From Paenibacillus dendritiformis (GTDB taxonomy: Bacteria; Bacillota; Bacilli; Paenibacillales; Paenibacillaceae), in assembly GCF_015845845.1 (NCBI RefSeq), contig NZ_LDIG01000080.1, positions 18,819 to 82,818 of the forward strand: a DNA stretch of 64,000 nt. Reading direction: 5' to 3'. The translations under genes and the position numbers were made by a program. A model generated the notes under the pieces. That model had not been told where the DNA came from, made no database searches, and saw nothing but the letters and a program-made list of their open reading frames with translations. This document shows positions 1 through 8,428 of the stretch, one piece after another. Numbering within the stretch: position 1 is the stretch's first letter; each line of letters begins with the position of its first letter.

Positions 1-23
1 ACAAAAATCGGGAGGCCCCGGCG

Positions 24-953
24 GTGCCGATTGCCGATTCGGCAGAACGCAACAACGCTGCCGATGCGATCAACGTACCATGGAGAAGAAAAGCGCGCCC
101 GTATTTCATTCTGGCGCCGGCGCTGCTTCTGACCATCGGCATTCTTATTCCTTTTTTTACATCCGTGTATTATTCGCTGACGAATTATTCGTTTAAATAT
201 CCGGATGCTTCCTTCATAGGATTGGAGAACTGGACGAGAATGTTCCGTGATCCGTCTTTCTGGCACAGCGTATCGGTGACCGGGCAGTATGCGTTTTTTG
301 CCACCGCGATTGAAATGCTTCTTGGAATGGCGATTGCGCTGATGTTGAATCGGGACAATTTGTTGTCGCGGGCGCTGCGGATGGTGCTTATTTTCCCGTT
401 AATGATTGCGCCGGTCGTGGCCACGCTCATCTGGCAGCTGATGACGAACTCTTCCGTAGGCGTGATCAGCCGCTGGCTCCGTGCCATTGGAGTGACCGAT
501 TTTTTGTGGGGGGCCGATCCGGCTACAGCCATGTTCTCTGTCGTCTTGATTGACGTATGGGTATATACGCCGTTCGTTATCATTCTCGTATTGGCCGGTC
601 TTCGTTCCTTGCCCAAGGCGCCATTTGAGTCCGCGATGATAGACGGAGGTTCAGCGTGGTTCACCTTCAAGACATTGACATTGCCGATGATTAAGCCTCT
701 GCTCTTCATTGCGCTGTTATTCCGCATGATGATATCGCTTCAGGAGTTCTCTATTATTTTCGCCTTAACCCGCGGCGGACCCGGCGATACGCTCATGACG
801 CTGCCGCTTGCGGCTTATAATGAAGCGTTTATCTATAAGGAAATGGGGAGTTCCCTGCCCTATATGGTGATTCTGTGGATCTTCGTCTATGTGGCGAGCC
901 ATTGCATGATCCGTTATTGGAGCCGTGCGCAGCAACGGGCCTCTGGCAATTAG
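24..953 (+). CDS. ABC transporter permease, sugar/polyol type (MalF-like)
   Basis: Inner-membrane permease subunit of a carbohydrate-type ABC importer (binding-protein-dependent, MalF/UgpA family). The 309-aa product has a short basic N-terminus, about six hydrophobic segments starting near residue 30 (FILAPALLLTIGILIPFF), and the family loop around residues 200-225 (FESAMIDGGSAWFTFKTLTLP), which docks on the ATPase. The start is GTG at 24, preceded by GGGAGG at 10-16; no ATG is suitably placed. It is the first gene of a polyol operon; the substrate-binding protein would be expected just upstream, outside the window. The next permease follows after 10 nt. A tetritol or related polyol substrate is inferred only from the downstream enzymes. 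Confidence 0.9.
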   Translation: MPIADSAERNNAADAINVPWRRKARPYFILAPALLLTIGILIPFFTSVYYSLTNYSFKYPDASFIGLENWTRMFRDPSFWHSVSVTGQYAFFATAIEMLLGMAIALMLNRDNLLSRALRMVLIFPLMIAPVVATLIWQLMTNSSVGVISRWLRAIGVTDFLWGADPATAMFSVVLIDVWVYTPFVIILVLAGLRSLPKAPFESAMIDGGSAWFTFKTLTLPMIKPLLFIALLFRMMISLQEFSIIFALTRGGPGDTLMTLPLAAYNEAFIYKEMGSSLPYMVILWIFVYVASHCMIRYWSRAQQRASGN

Positions 954-963
954 GAGGGTGACG

Positions 964-1785
964 ATGGTAATAACAAATAAACTGACAAGCTTGTTGAAAA
1001 ATTTAGCGCTCGTTCTCTATGCGGCATTTGCCCTGTTCCCCTTGTTGTGGATGCTGCTGATCTCGTTCAAGTTCGATCGGGAAATGTATGATACCGTATT
1101 CGTGTTTACGCCCACATTGGAAAATTACCGGATGCTTTTTTCAACGGGGGAGTACCTGGGTTACTTCGTGAATAACTTGATCGTCAGCGTAGGGGCGGTG
1201 CTGCTGTCCATCGCCGTCGGTGTACCGGCGGCATACGCTCTGGCGCGATTTGATTTCAGAGGCAAGGAGAATTTGGCCTTCACTTTTTTGTCCTTCCGCT
1301 TCGCGCCTGAACTGCTGGTCATTCTGCCGCTGTTCCTTATTTATCAGAAACTGGGACTGTATGATTCGTATTTCGGATTGATATGGGTGTATCAGCTCAT
1401 CTCGCTTCCGTTCATCATCTGGATTCTGAGAGGGTACTTCGAGGATATCTCGCCGGAGATCGAGCATGCGGGTAGAGTGGACGGGTATTCTTGGGGACAC
1501 GTCTTCATGAAGATCATGATGCCGCTAGTCAAGCCGGGGATGGTGGCTGCCGGACTCCTGTCCTTCATTTTTGTCTGGAACAACTTTACATTTGCGCTGC
1601 TTCTCGCGGGCCAGGGAATCGTCACTTCGACGGTGGCTTCATTAAAGTATATTTCTTCGGATACGGTTCACTACGGGCAAATGGCGGCCGCCGTTACCTT
1701 GTCCGCATTGCCTGAGGTGATTCTGGCGCTGCTCATTCAGAAGCATCTGGTTCGCGGACTGAGCATGGGAGCCGTCAAGGGGTGA
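964..1785 (+). CDS. ABC transporter permease, sugar/polyol type (MalG-like)
   Basis: Second permease of the importer, MalG/UgpE family, 273 aa from the ATG at 964. That start follows GGAGGGTG directly; an in-frame upstream codon at 925 would overlap the previous gene and has no ribosome-binding site. Six membrane segments are visible, the first near residues 12-32 (LALVLYAAFALFPLLWMLLIS), and the EAA-like loop is IEHAGRVDGYSWGHVFMKIMMP. Together with the preceding permease it would form the heterodimeric channel served by the two ATPases encoded next. Confidence 0.9.
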   Translation: MVITNKLTSLLKNLALVLYAAFALFPLLWMLLISFKFDREMYDTVFVFTPTLENYRMLFSTGEYLGYFVNNLIVSVGAVLLSIAVGVPAAYALARFDFRGKENLAFTFLSFRFAPELLVILPLFLIYQKLGLYDSYFGLIWVYQLISLPFIIWILRGYFEDISPEIEHAGRVDGYSWGHVFMKIMMPLVKPGMVAAGLLSFIFVWNNFTFALLLAGQGIVTSTVASLKYISSDTVHYGQMAAAVTLSALPEVILALLIQKHLVRGLSMGAVKG

Positions 1786-1808
1786 GAATCTTGCGAGGGG
1801 GGAGACGG

Positions 1809-2957
1809 ATGTCGGATATTTCACTAGCAAATATTACGATGAATTATAAAGGGAAGGCGGCTTTGAACAATGTATCGCTTGAGGTGAAGGATAAAGAGTT
1901 CTTTGTCGTATTCGGTCCGGCCGGAGCAGGCAAGACGACACTGTTAAATGTGATCGCCGGGATTGTCCTGCCGAGCGAAGGAGTTGTCCGCATGAACGGC
2001 AAGGTTATCAATGCGCTGGAACCGGAAGAACGCAATGTAGCCATGGTATTCGAAAACTATGCGTTGTATCCGCACTTGACGGTGTTCGATAATTTGGCTT
2101 CTCCCTTGCGCAGCCCCAAATCCCGCCAGCCGGATAGCGTGATCCGGGAGGAGGTTCGGCGCGTGGCGCGTATTCTGCGGATCGACGGGCTGCTGGACAG
2201 GCTTCCGTCGGAGCTCTCGAACGGTCAACAGCAGCGGGTGTCGCTGGGGCGGGCTCTCGTACGGAAGCCGGAGGTCTTCTTGATGGACGAGCCGTTGACG
2301 CATCTGGACGCCAAGCTGCGCCATCAGATGCGGGCCGAGTTCAAGGAGATGCAGCAAAGCTTGAATACAACCGTCATTTACGTAACGCATGACTATCTCG
2401 AAGCGCTTAGTCTCGGTGATCGGATAGCGGTCATTCATCAGGGCCGAATCGAACAAATCGGCAAGCCCGATGATATCTACTGCCGGCCGGCCACGGAATA
2501 TGTGGCGGAGGCATTCGGCGAACCGGAGATCAATCTGTTGGATGCGGATATTATACGGAGACCCGAAGGCGCTTATCTGAATCTCCTCGGGGACAACAAC
2601 CACTTCTCCGTTCCGGATGACGTGTTAGAGCGGATAGATCAGGCGGGTTGCCCGGTTGTCCGCGTAGGCTTTCGCCCCAGAGATATCTCCTTCTCCTTCG
2701 AAGAAAATCCGGAAGGATCGCTTGAAGCCCGAATCTACAGCTTCGAACCTCTGGGCGCGAAGGCGATACTAACCGTTGAACGGAACGGCCGGCGGATACG
2801 ACTGACCGCCCCGGCTGATCTGGAATGTTCGATGGATGAGCCGATCTATCTGACATTCAACACAACGGAGGCTCTGTTCTTCGATTCAAATACGGGCCGC
2901 TTCCTTGGACGCTCTGGCGAGAAAGGGGGCCGCAAGGATGGCGGAGCTCATCATTAA
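1809..2957 (+). CDS. ABC transporter ATP-binding protein with atypical signature (first of a pair)
   Basis: Cytoplasmic ATPase subunit of the importer, MalK/UgpC family, 382 aa. Visible motifs: Walker A GPAGAGKTT (36-44), an altered signature LSNGQ (136-140) in place of LSGGQ, Walker B VFLMDEP, D-loop HLDAKLR, and a C-terminal OB-like regulatory region. The Q-loop glutamine is replaced by glutamate (E82, FENYALYPH). The start is ATG 1809 with GAGGGGGGAG upstream; the codon at 1782 overlaps the preceding gene and was rejected. The gene overlaps the next ATPase by 20 nt. Two different ATPase genes in one importer operon resemble glycerol/polyol importers of the GlpST type. The altered motifs suggest one degenerate and one canonical ATP site (inference). 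Confidence 0.88.
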   Translation: MSDISLANITMNYKGKAALNNVSLEVKDKEFFVVFGPAGAGKTTLLNVIAGIVLPSEGVVRMNGKVINALEPEERNVAMVFENYALYPHLTVFDNLASPLRSPKSRQPDSVIREEVRRVARILRIDGLLDRLPSELSNGQQQRVSLGRALVRKPEVFLMDEPLTHLDAKLRHQMRAEFKEMQQSLNTTVIYVTHDYLEALSLGDRIAVIHQGRIEQIGKPDDIYCRPATEYVAEAFGEPEINLLDADIIRRPEGAYLNLLGDNNHFSVPDDVLERIDQAGCPVVRVGFRPRDISFSFEENPEGSLEARIYSFEPLGAKAILTVERNGRRIRLTAPADLECSMDEPIYLTFNTTEALFFDSNTGRFLGRSGEKGGRKDGGAHH

Positions 2958-4035
2958 AGATTTGTGCAAGATGTACACCAAAAATAAAAAACAGGTGCAC
3001 GCGGTCCGAACGCTCAATCTGGTCTGCCGCGACGGAGAATTCATTGCCCTGCTCGGTCCTTCAGGCTGCGGCAAATCAACCACATTGCGTATGATTGCGG
3101 GCTTGGAGAACCTCTCGTCAGGGGACATTATTATCGGAGGCAAATCGGTCAGCCGTTTGCATCCAAGCAAGCGCAATGTCGGTCTGGCGTTCGAAAATTA
3201 TGCGCTGTATCCACCGTTGACCATTTACGAGAATATAGCCTTTAATCTGCGAGCCCGCAAACTGCCGGAAAGTCAAATCAGGCAGGAGGTTAGCCAGATC
3301 GCGGAGCTGCTCCATATTACGGATCTCCTGCCCATGAAGCCATCCGCATTATCCGGCGGCCAGAAGCAGCGGGTCAATATTGCGAGGGCCATCGTCAGAC
3401 GTCCCGGAGTACTGCTGCTCGACGAGCCGTTATCTCATCTCGACCGCAAGATGCGTCAGACCATGCGGACGGAAATCAAGCGGCTTCATACGGAAATGAA
3501 GACAACGAGCATTATCGTCACCCACGATCAATCGGAGGCGATGGCCTTGGCCGATCGGATCGCTATTATTAATGAAGGAGTGCTTCAACAGTATGGTACC
3601 CCTCTGGAAGTATACAACCGCCCCGTCAATGAATTTGTTGCCGGATTCATCGGGGAGCCGCCGATGAACTTGTTCCATGTGAAGACGGTGCAATTGCAGG
3701 ATAGGCTTCAGTTCCAGATCGAAGATTCCGGGCTGGTGTTTCCTGTTCCTGACAAATATATCCAGCGGGTGAGGGCGTCCCAGAACTATCGCCTCGGCAT
3801 TCGTCCGACCGATATCTGCCCGGTTGACGGGAACTCTCCTTGCACATTGTCAGCCAAGGTAAGCATCTTTGAGCCTCTGGGCGAGGAGAACCGCATTCAT
3901 ATCCGAATTCGCGAGCAATTGCTTAGTGTGAGTACTATGCAGGATACCGTTTATCGGCCAGGGGACGAGATTAGGCTGTTATTCCGGGAGGATCGCATCC
4001 ATCTATTCGATCCGCAATCGGGTAACCGAATCTGA
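2938..4035 (+). CDS. ABC transporter ATP-binding protein (second of a pair)
   Basis: Partner ATPase, 365 aa, MalK/UgpC family. It has a canonical Walker A GPSGCGKST (40-48), a canonical LSGGQ signature (138-142), Walker B LLLDEPL and D-loop SHLDRKMR. As in its partner, the Q-loop residue is Glu (E86, FENYALYPP). The start is ATG 2938 behind GAAAGGGGG; the longer form from 2905 has no ribosome-binding site and lies inside the previous gene. Having two distinct ATPases implies a heterodimeric motor. The next gene begins 52 nt downstream, in the same direction. Confidence 0.9.
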   Translation: MAELIIKDLCKMYTKNKKQVHAVRTLNLVCRDGEFIALLGPSGCGKSTTLRMIAGLENLSSGDIIIGGKSVSRLHPSKRNVGLAFENYALYPPLTIYENIAFNLRARKLPESQIRQEVSQIAELLHITDLLPMKPSALSGGQKQRVNIARAIVRRPGVLLLDEPLSHLDRKMRQTMRTEIKRLHTEMKTTSIIVTHDQSEAMALADRIAIINEGVLQQYGTPLEVYNRPVNEFVAGFIGEPPMNLFHVKTVQLQDRLQFQIEDSGLVFPVPDKYIQRVRASQNYRLGIRPTDICPVDGNSPCTLSAKVSIFEPLGEENRIHIRIREQLLSVSTMQDTVYRPGDEIRLLFREDRIHLFDPQSGNRI

Positions 4036-4087
4036 AGCAGGTCTTCTGACGGACTCGGATCATGCGAATCTAAGGGGGAGAACCAAG

Positions 4088-5194
4088 ATGATGAACGAAT
4101 GGGTTCAGACGTTGGAAGGGAAAGTCGCCATTCCAAAGACAATGAGAGCCATTGTCGCTTATGCGCCTGGCGATTATCGGCTGGAAGAAGTGCCGGTTCC
4201 CGAGATTGGAGAAGGCGAGATTCTGCTCAAAGTAGAAGCCTGCGGGATATGCGCAGGGGATCTGAAGGCATTTGAAGGGGCTCCGAGCTTCTGGGGGGAC
4301 GAGACTCAGCCCGCTTACATTAAGGCGCCGATGATACCGGGACATGAATTCATCGGCCATGTGGCAGCGCTTGGACCCGGGGTAGAGGGGTTTGCCATAG
4401 GCAACAGAGTCATATCCGAACAGATTGTGCCTTGCTGGAAGTGCCGCTTCTGCAAGCGGGGGCAGTATTGGATGTGCGAGAAGCATGATTTGTACGGCTT
4501 CCAGAACAATGTGAATGGCGCTATGGCCGAGTATATGAAGCTGCCGAAGGAAGCGATCAATTACAAGGTTCCTGCGAATCTTCCATTGGAGAAGGCGATT
4601 TTGATTGAACCATTTGCCTGCTCGTACCATGCGGTGCAGCGCGCACAGATTCAGTTGGGGGATATCGTCGTGTTGGCCGGAGCCGGAACGCTTGGGTTGG
4701 GGATGATCGGCGCGATTAAGAAATCGGGTCCAGGAAAGCTGATCGTTCTTGATTTGTTCGATGATCGGCTGCGATTGGCCAAGCAGTTCGGTGCCGATCT
4801 CGTGTTGAATCCGAGCAAGGACGATGTTGCGTACATCGTGAAGGAACTGACCGGCGGGTATGGATGCGACATCTATATTGAAGCTACCGGCGCTCAAAAG
4901 TCGGTAGAACAAGGACTCTCCCTGATTCGCAAGCTCGGCCGATTCGTGGAATTCAGCGTGTTCACCGACCCCGTAACCGTAGACTGGAGCATTATCAGCG
5001 ACCGCAAAGAACTGGATGTGCTCGGTTCGCATCTGGGGCCGTACTGCTACGAGCCTGTCATTAAGGGCATTGCCAACGGGGATCTTCCCACGGAGGGCAT
5101 CGTCACGCATCAACTTCCGCTGGAACAGTTCAAGCGCGGATTCCAGCTGGTGAAGAGCGGATCGCACTCGTTGAAAGTCGTACTTATCCCCTAG
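4088..5194 (+). CDS. Zinc-dependent alcohol dehydrogenase, erythritol/L-threitol dehydrogenase-like
   Basis: NAD(P)-dependent medium-chain dehydrogenase, 368 aa, predicted to oxidise a polyol to a ketose in the cytoplasm. Catalytic zinc site: C55 in CGICAGD and G85-H86-E87. Structural zinc cluster: C116, C119, C122 and C130 (CWKCRFCKRGQYWMC). The nucleotide-binding glycine motif is AGAGTLGLG near residue 198. The N-terminal pattern and the GAPSFWGDE insertion recall the EltD family (erythritol/L-threitol dehydrogenase). RBS GGGGGAG lies 7 nt before the ATG. Position upstream of an RpiB-type isomerase and DhaKL kinase subunits supports a tetritol role. Substrate identity is inferred; another C4-C5 polyol is possible. 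Confidence 0.82.
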   Translation: MMNEWVQTLEGKVAIPKTMRAIVAYAPGDYRLEEVPVPEIGEGEILLKVEACGICAGDLKAFEGAPSFWGDETQPAYIKAPMIPGHEFIGHVAALGPGVEGFAIGNRVISEQIVPCWKCRFCKRGQYWMCEKHDLYGFQNNVNGAMAEYMKLPKEAINYKVPANLPLEKAILIEPFACSYHAVQRAQIQLGDIVVLAGAGTLGLGMIGAIKKSGPGKLIVLDLFDDRLRLAKQFGADLVLNPSKDDVAYIVKELTGGYGCDIYIEATGAQKSVEQGLSLIRKLGRFVEFSVFTDPVTVDWSIISDRKELDVLGSHLGPYCYEPVIKGIANGDLPTEGIVTHQLPLEQFKRGFQLVKSGSHSLKVVLIP

Positions 5195-5249
5195 TCAGCG
5201 AAGAAAACCCGATTCCCATCATGAATCATGAACAGAAAGGAGTATGGCC

Positions 5250-5714
5250 ATGAAAATCGGATTAGGTTCTGACCATAATGCGTATGCGATGAAAGAAGAA
5301 ATCAAGGCGTATGTGCAAACGCTCGGTTACGAAGTGCTTGATTACGGGTGCGGGTCTTGCGCGGAGGTGGACTACCCGGACGTTGCCTTCCGGGTTGCCG
5401 GCGATATTCTCTCCAACAAGATCGCGAGAGGAATCTTGATATGCGGGACGGGCATTGGTGTTGCCATCGCCGCAGGGAAAGTTCCCGGTATTCGCGCTGC
5501 CTTGTGTCATGACACTTATTCAGCGGAACGGGCAAAAAAGAGTAATGATGCGCAGATCATCACAATGGGCGCGAAGGTTATCGGCGTTGAGCTGGCCAAG
5601 CAGATCGTCACAGTATATCTGCAATCGGAGTTTACCGGCGGCAATTCGGCGAGAAAGATTCAGCAGATTATCGATAAAGAGCAGGATTTCCTGAAAGGGG
5701 CTGCATGTCATTGA
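5250..5714 (+). CDS. RpiB/LacAB family sugar-phosphate isomerase
   Basis: Aldose-ketose isomerase of the RpiB fold, 154 aa. The motif with the catalytic cysteine (GILICGTGIGVAIAAGK) and the downstream SNDAQIITMGAKV segment are present. The family includes ribose-5-phosphate isomerase B and D-erythrulose-4-phosphate isomerase (EryI/DerI). The downstream kinase and transketolase make the second activity, yielding D-erythrose 4-phosphate, the better inference here. ATG 5250 is preferred because AGAAAGGAG ends 7 nt upstream; ATG 5244 is only 1 nt away from it. The 3' end overlaps dhaK by 10 nt, indicating translational coupling. Confidence 0.85.
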   Translation: MKIGLGSDHNAYAMKEEIKAYVQTLGYEVLDYGCGSCAEVDYPDVAFRVAGDILSNKIARGILICGTGIGVAIAAGKVPGIRAALCHDTYSAERAKKSNDAQIITMGAKVIGVELAKQIVTVYLQSEFTGGNSARKIQQIIDKEQDFLKGAACH

Positions 5715-6715
5715 AGAAATTGATTAACGCTCCGAATGATGTCGTCGAGGAAATGATTGCAGGCTTTGCCGCGGCTCATCCGCAATATATCCGACGGCTT
5801 CCGGAGCATCCGCGTTCGATCGTCAAGGCGAAGGAAACCGCGGAAGGCAAGGTTGGGATACTCATTGGCGGGGGAGCCGGCCATGAGCCTGCGTTCATGG
5901 GCTATGTCGGGGACGGGATGGCGGATGGCGTGGCGGTAGGCAATATTTTTGCTTCTCCGCCGCCCGATCCGATTCTGGAGGCCGCCAAGGCGCTTGATAA
6001 GGGTGAAGGGGTCGTATTTATTTACGGGAACTATGCGGGCGATGTAATGAACTTCGGCATGGCGGCGGAATTGGCCGCCCTTGAGTACGGTATTCCGGTA
6101 GGGGTGGTGATCGTAACGGATGATGTCGCCTCCGCCCCGACGGAAGAACGCGATCATCGCCGCGGCATTGCAGGGGAGTTTTTGGTGACGAAGGTAGCAG
6201 GGGCTGCTGCGGCCAAAGGATATTCATTGGATGAAGTGGTCAGCGTGTCGAAGAAGGCGAATGCGCGGACTCGAAGCATGGGAGTGGGTCTGTCTCCGTG
6301 TTATTTGCCCCAGACGGGACAGCCCAGCTTCGAACTGGAAGCGGACGAGATGGAGATTGGCCTTGGCCATCACGGGGAACCGGGAATCGAGAAAGGGCCG
6401 CTGCAAACGGCTGATCGGGTAGCTGAACGTCTCGTTCATGATATTCTGGCGGATATGCCGCTCGAGCCAGGAGCCCGGACTGCCGTTCTTGTAAACGGAC
6501 TCGGTTCAACGACGCGAATGGAGTTGTATATCGTGTTCCGGAGAGTCGAGCAATTGATGTCGGATAGAGGAATTATCATTCACCGTTCTTACGTAGGCGA
6601 TTACAGCACATCTCTGGAGATGGGAGGGTGTTCGGTTACGGTGTTGCATTTGGATGACGAGCTGGAAGAATTGATCGATTACCCAGCCGATTGCCCCATG
6701 TATGTGCAGAAGTGA
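5705..6715 (+). CDS. dhaK: Dihydroxyacetone/erythrulose kinase subunit DhaK-like
   Basis: Substrate-binding subunit of a dihydroxyacetone-kinase-family enzyme, 336 aa. It shows the glycine-rich pocket (GILIGGGAGHEPAFMGYVG, near residue 50) and the histidine that forms a covalent hemiaminal with the ketose, H223 in GLGHHGEPG. In tetritol pathways, members of this family phosphorylate D- or L-erythrulose rather than dihydroxyacetone. The partner DhaL is encoded 12 nt downstream. No phosphotransfer DhaM subunit is seen, so ATP is the likely donor (inference). The start ATG 5705 lies inside the end of the isomerase gene. Confidence 0.88.
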   Translation: MSLKKLINAPNDVVEEMIAGFAAAHPQYIRRLPEHPRSIVKAKETAEGKVGILIGGGAGHEPAFMGYVGDGMADGVAVGNIFASPPPDPILEAAKALDKGEGVVFIYGNYAGDVMNFGMAAELAALEYGIPVGVVIVTDDVASAPTEERDHRRGIAGEFLVTKVAGAAAAKGYSLDEVVSVSKKANARTRSMGVGLSPCYLPQTGQPSFELEADEMEIGLGHHGEPGIEKGPLQTADRVAERLVHDILADMPLEPGARTAVLVNGLGSTTRMELYIVFRRVEQLMSDRGIIIHRSYVGDYSTSLEMGGCSVTVLHLDDELEELIDYPADCPMYVQK

Positions 6716-6727
6716 GGAGGTTCTGTC

Positions 6728-7438
6728 ATGAACATGACGGCGGATGATTTGAAGAGGTATCTGACCCATGTCATCGCTGTAATGGAAGAGAATAAGGATT
6801 ACTTGTCCGAGTTAGATCGGAAGCTGGGCGACGGCGACCATGGGGTAACCATGTCGATCGGTTGGCAGGCTATCGGCGAACAATTGCGCGGCGCACTGAA
6901 GGATGAACAGGATTGCGCCAAGATCTGTACTGTTGCGGGACGCACGTTCCTCTCCGCGGTAGGTTCTTCCGTGGGACCTCTGTATGCTATGGGGTTTCTG
7001 CGGGGCGCGAAGGTCATTCAGAATGTTGCGGTGCTGCGCGACGAGGAACTGGTTCGTTTTTGGGTCGCTTTCATGGAAGGAATCAAGGAGCGAGGGAAGG
7101 CGGATATCGGCGACAAAACGATGATCGATACGCTGGGGCCAGCGCTCACCGTGCTGCAGATCCGTTACCGGACGACGGGCGAGTTCAGGGCTGCATTCTC
7201 CGACGCGGTAGCGGCGGGGAGACGCGGAATGGAGGCGACCAAGGACATGCTGTCGAGAAAAGGAAGGTCGAGCCGGCTTGGGGAGCGTTCTCTGGGTATT
7301 CAAGATCCGGGAGCAACATCCGCTTTTCTGATTCTTCGCGCGTTCCTGGACACGATAAATGCCCAGGTTGAATCGCAAGCCGCTATTCCCATACGTGAGG
7401 GAGTGTGTACCATTGATAACGAATGCGGAACGCAGTGA
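6728..7438 (+). CDS. dhaL: Dihydroxyacetone/erythrulose kinase subunit DhaL-like
   Basis: Nucleotide-binding subunit of the DhaK/DhaL kinase, 236 aa. The Mg-ADP-binding motif LDRKLGDGDHGVTM starts near residue 26, followed by SSVGPLYAMGF and DKTMIDTLGPA, all typical of DhaL. RBS TGAGGAGG lies 7 nt before ATG 6728. The gene overlaps glpX by 26 nt. With DhaK it should convert a ketotetrose or ketotriose to its phosphate. Confidence 0.88.
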   Translation: MNMTADDLKRYLTHVIAVMEENKDYLSELDRKLGDGDHGVTMSIGWQAIGEQLRGALKDEQDCAKICTVAGRTFLSAVGSSVGPLYAMGFLRGAKVIQNVAVLRDEELVRFWVAFMEGIKERGKADIGDKTMIDTLGPALTVLQIRYRTTGEFRAAFSDAVAAGRRGMEATKDMLSRKGRSSRLGERSLGIQDPGATSAFLILRAFLDTINAQVESQAAIPIREGVCTIDNECGTQ

Positions 7439-8375
7439 TGTGACGGGCCAAATGTACATGGATTTTCTGGCGGTTACACAACAGGCAGCCATCGCCGCCT
7501 CCCTCTGGATAGGCAAGGGACGCAAGCAGGAGGCAGACGAAGCGGGCACTGCAGCGATGAGGGAGAACATGAACCGGATCGGCATGCGGGGCCGGATCGT
7601 GATCGGCGAAGGGGAGATGGATGAGGCGCCGATGCTCTATATTGGGGAACAGCTTGGCACCGGGCAAGGGCCTGAAGTCGATATTGCCGTAGATCCTGTC
7701 GAGGGCACGAGCTTGATGGCGAAGGGACAAGACAACGCTATTGCCGCCATCGCCGCTTCTTCTGGAGGCAGCCTGCTGCATGCTCCTGATATGTATATGA
7801 AGAAATTGGCGGTAGGGCCGCAGGCGGCAGGCCGCGTTCATTTAGACTGGCCCATGTCGGAGAATGTGCTCTCCGTGGCCGATGCGCTTGGCAAAAAGGT
7901 GTCCGAGGTCACGGTTATGATTCAGGACCGCCCCAGACATGAGCGGTTGATTCGCGAGGTGTTGGATACGGGAGCCAGAGTCCGATTATTTTCCGATGGC
8001 GACGTGACCGGAGCTATTGCGACAGCGCTTGAAGAATGCAGTGTGGACATGCTGGCGGGAACGGGTGGGGCGCCGGAAGGCGTGCTTGCCGCCGCGGCGT
8101 TGAGATGCCTCGGAGGCGATTTCCAGGCTCAACTTCTCCCGCAACATGAAGGAGAAGTTGAGCGATGTATACAGATGGGGCTGCCTAAGCCCGGAACAAT
8201 CCTGACTCTCGACGATATGGTACGATCGGACGACTGTCTGTTCGTCGCTACAGGCATCACGGATGGCATGCTTTTGCAAGGAGTGCGACGGAGGAACGGA
8301 GCCGCGCTGACTCATTCTTTTATCGCCTACAGGGGCAGCCATGCGAGGTACCAATTCATTGAATCTTATCATTAA
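7413..8375 (+). CDS. glpX: Fructose-1,6-bisphosphatase class II (GlpX)
   Basis: Metal-dependent sugar bisphosphatase, 320 aa, GlpX family. Family motifs include [29 protein letters not shown] and [24 protein letters not shown] start at 7413 is chosen because GAGGGAG (7397-7403) sits 9 nt upstream and the length then fits the family; an extension to 7359 is embedded in dhaL without a ribosome-binding site. Within this operon it may keep fructose 6-phosphate available as transketolase partner for erythrose 4-phosphate, or act on sedoheptulose 1,7-bisphosphate (inference). Confidence 0.9.
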   Translation: MITNAERSDVTGQMYMDFLAVTQQAAIAASLWIGKGRKQEADEAGTAAMRENMNRIGMRGRIVIGEGEMDEAPMLYIGEQLGTGQGPEVDIAVDPVEGTSLMAKGQDNAIAAIAASSGGSLLHAPDMYMKKLAVGPQAAGRVHLDWPMSENVLSVADALGKKVSEVTVMIQDRPRHERLIREVLDTGARVRLFSDGDVTGAIATALEECSVDMLAGTGGAPEGVLAAAALRCLGGDFQAQLLPQHEGEVERCIQMGLPKPGTILTLDDMVRSDDCLFVATGITDGMLLQGVRRRNGAALTHSFIAYRGSHARYQFIESYH

Positions 8376-8428
8376 GCTGGATGCGGCCTCGCGATTCGCA
8401 GAGATCACAGGCCGGGAAGGAGGCGCGT

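Noticed and set aside
5705..7438. Possible PTS-dependent dihydroxyacetone kinase
   Set aside because: No DhaM-like phosphotransfer subunit is present, so an ATP-dependent kinase is more likely.
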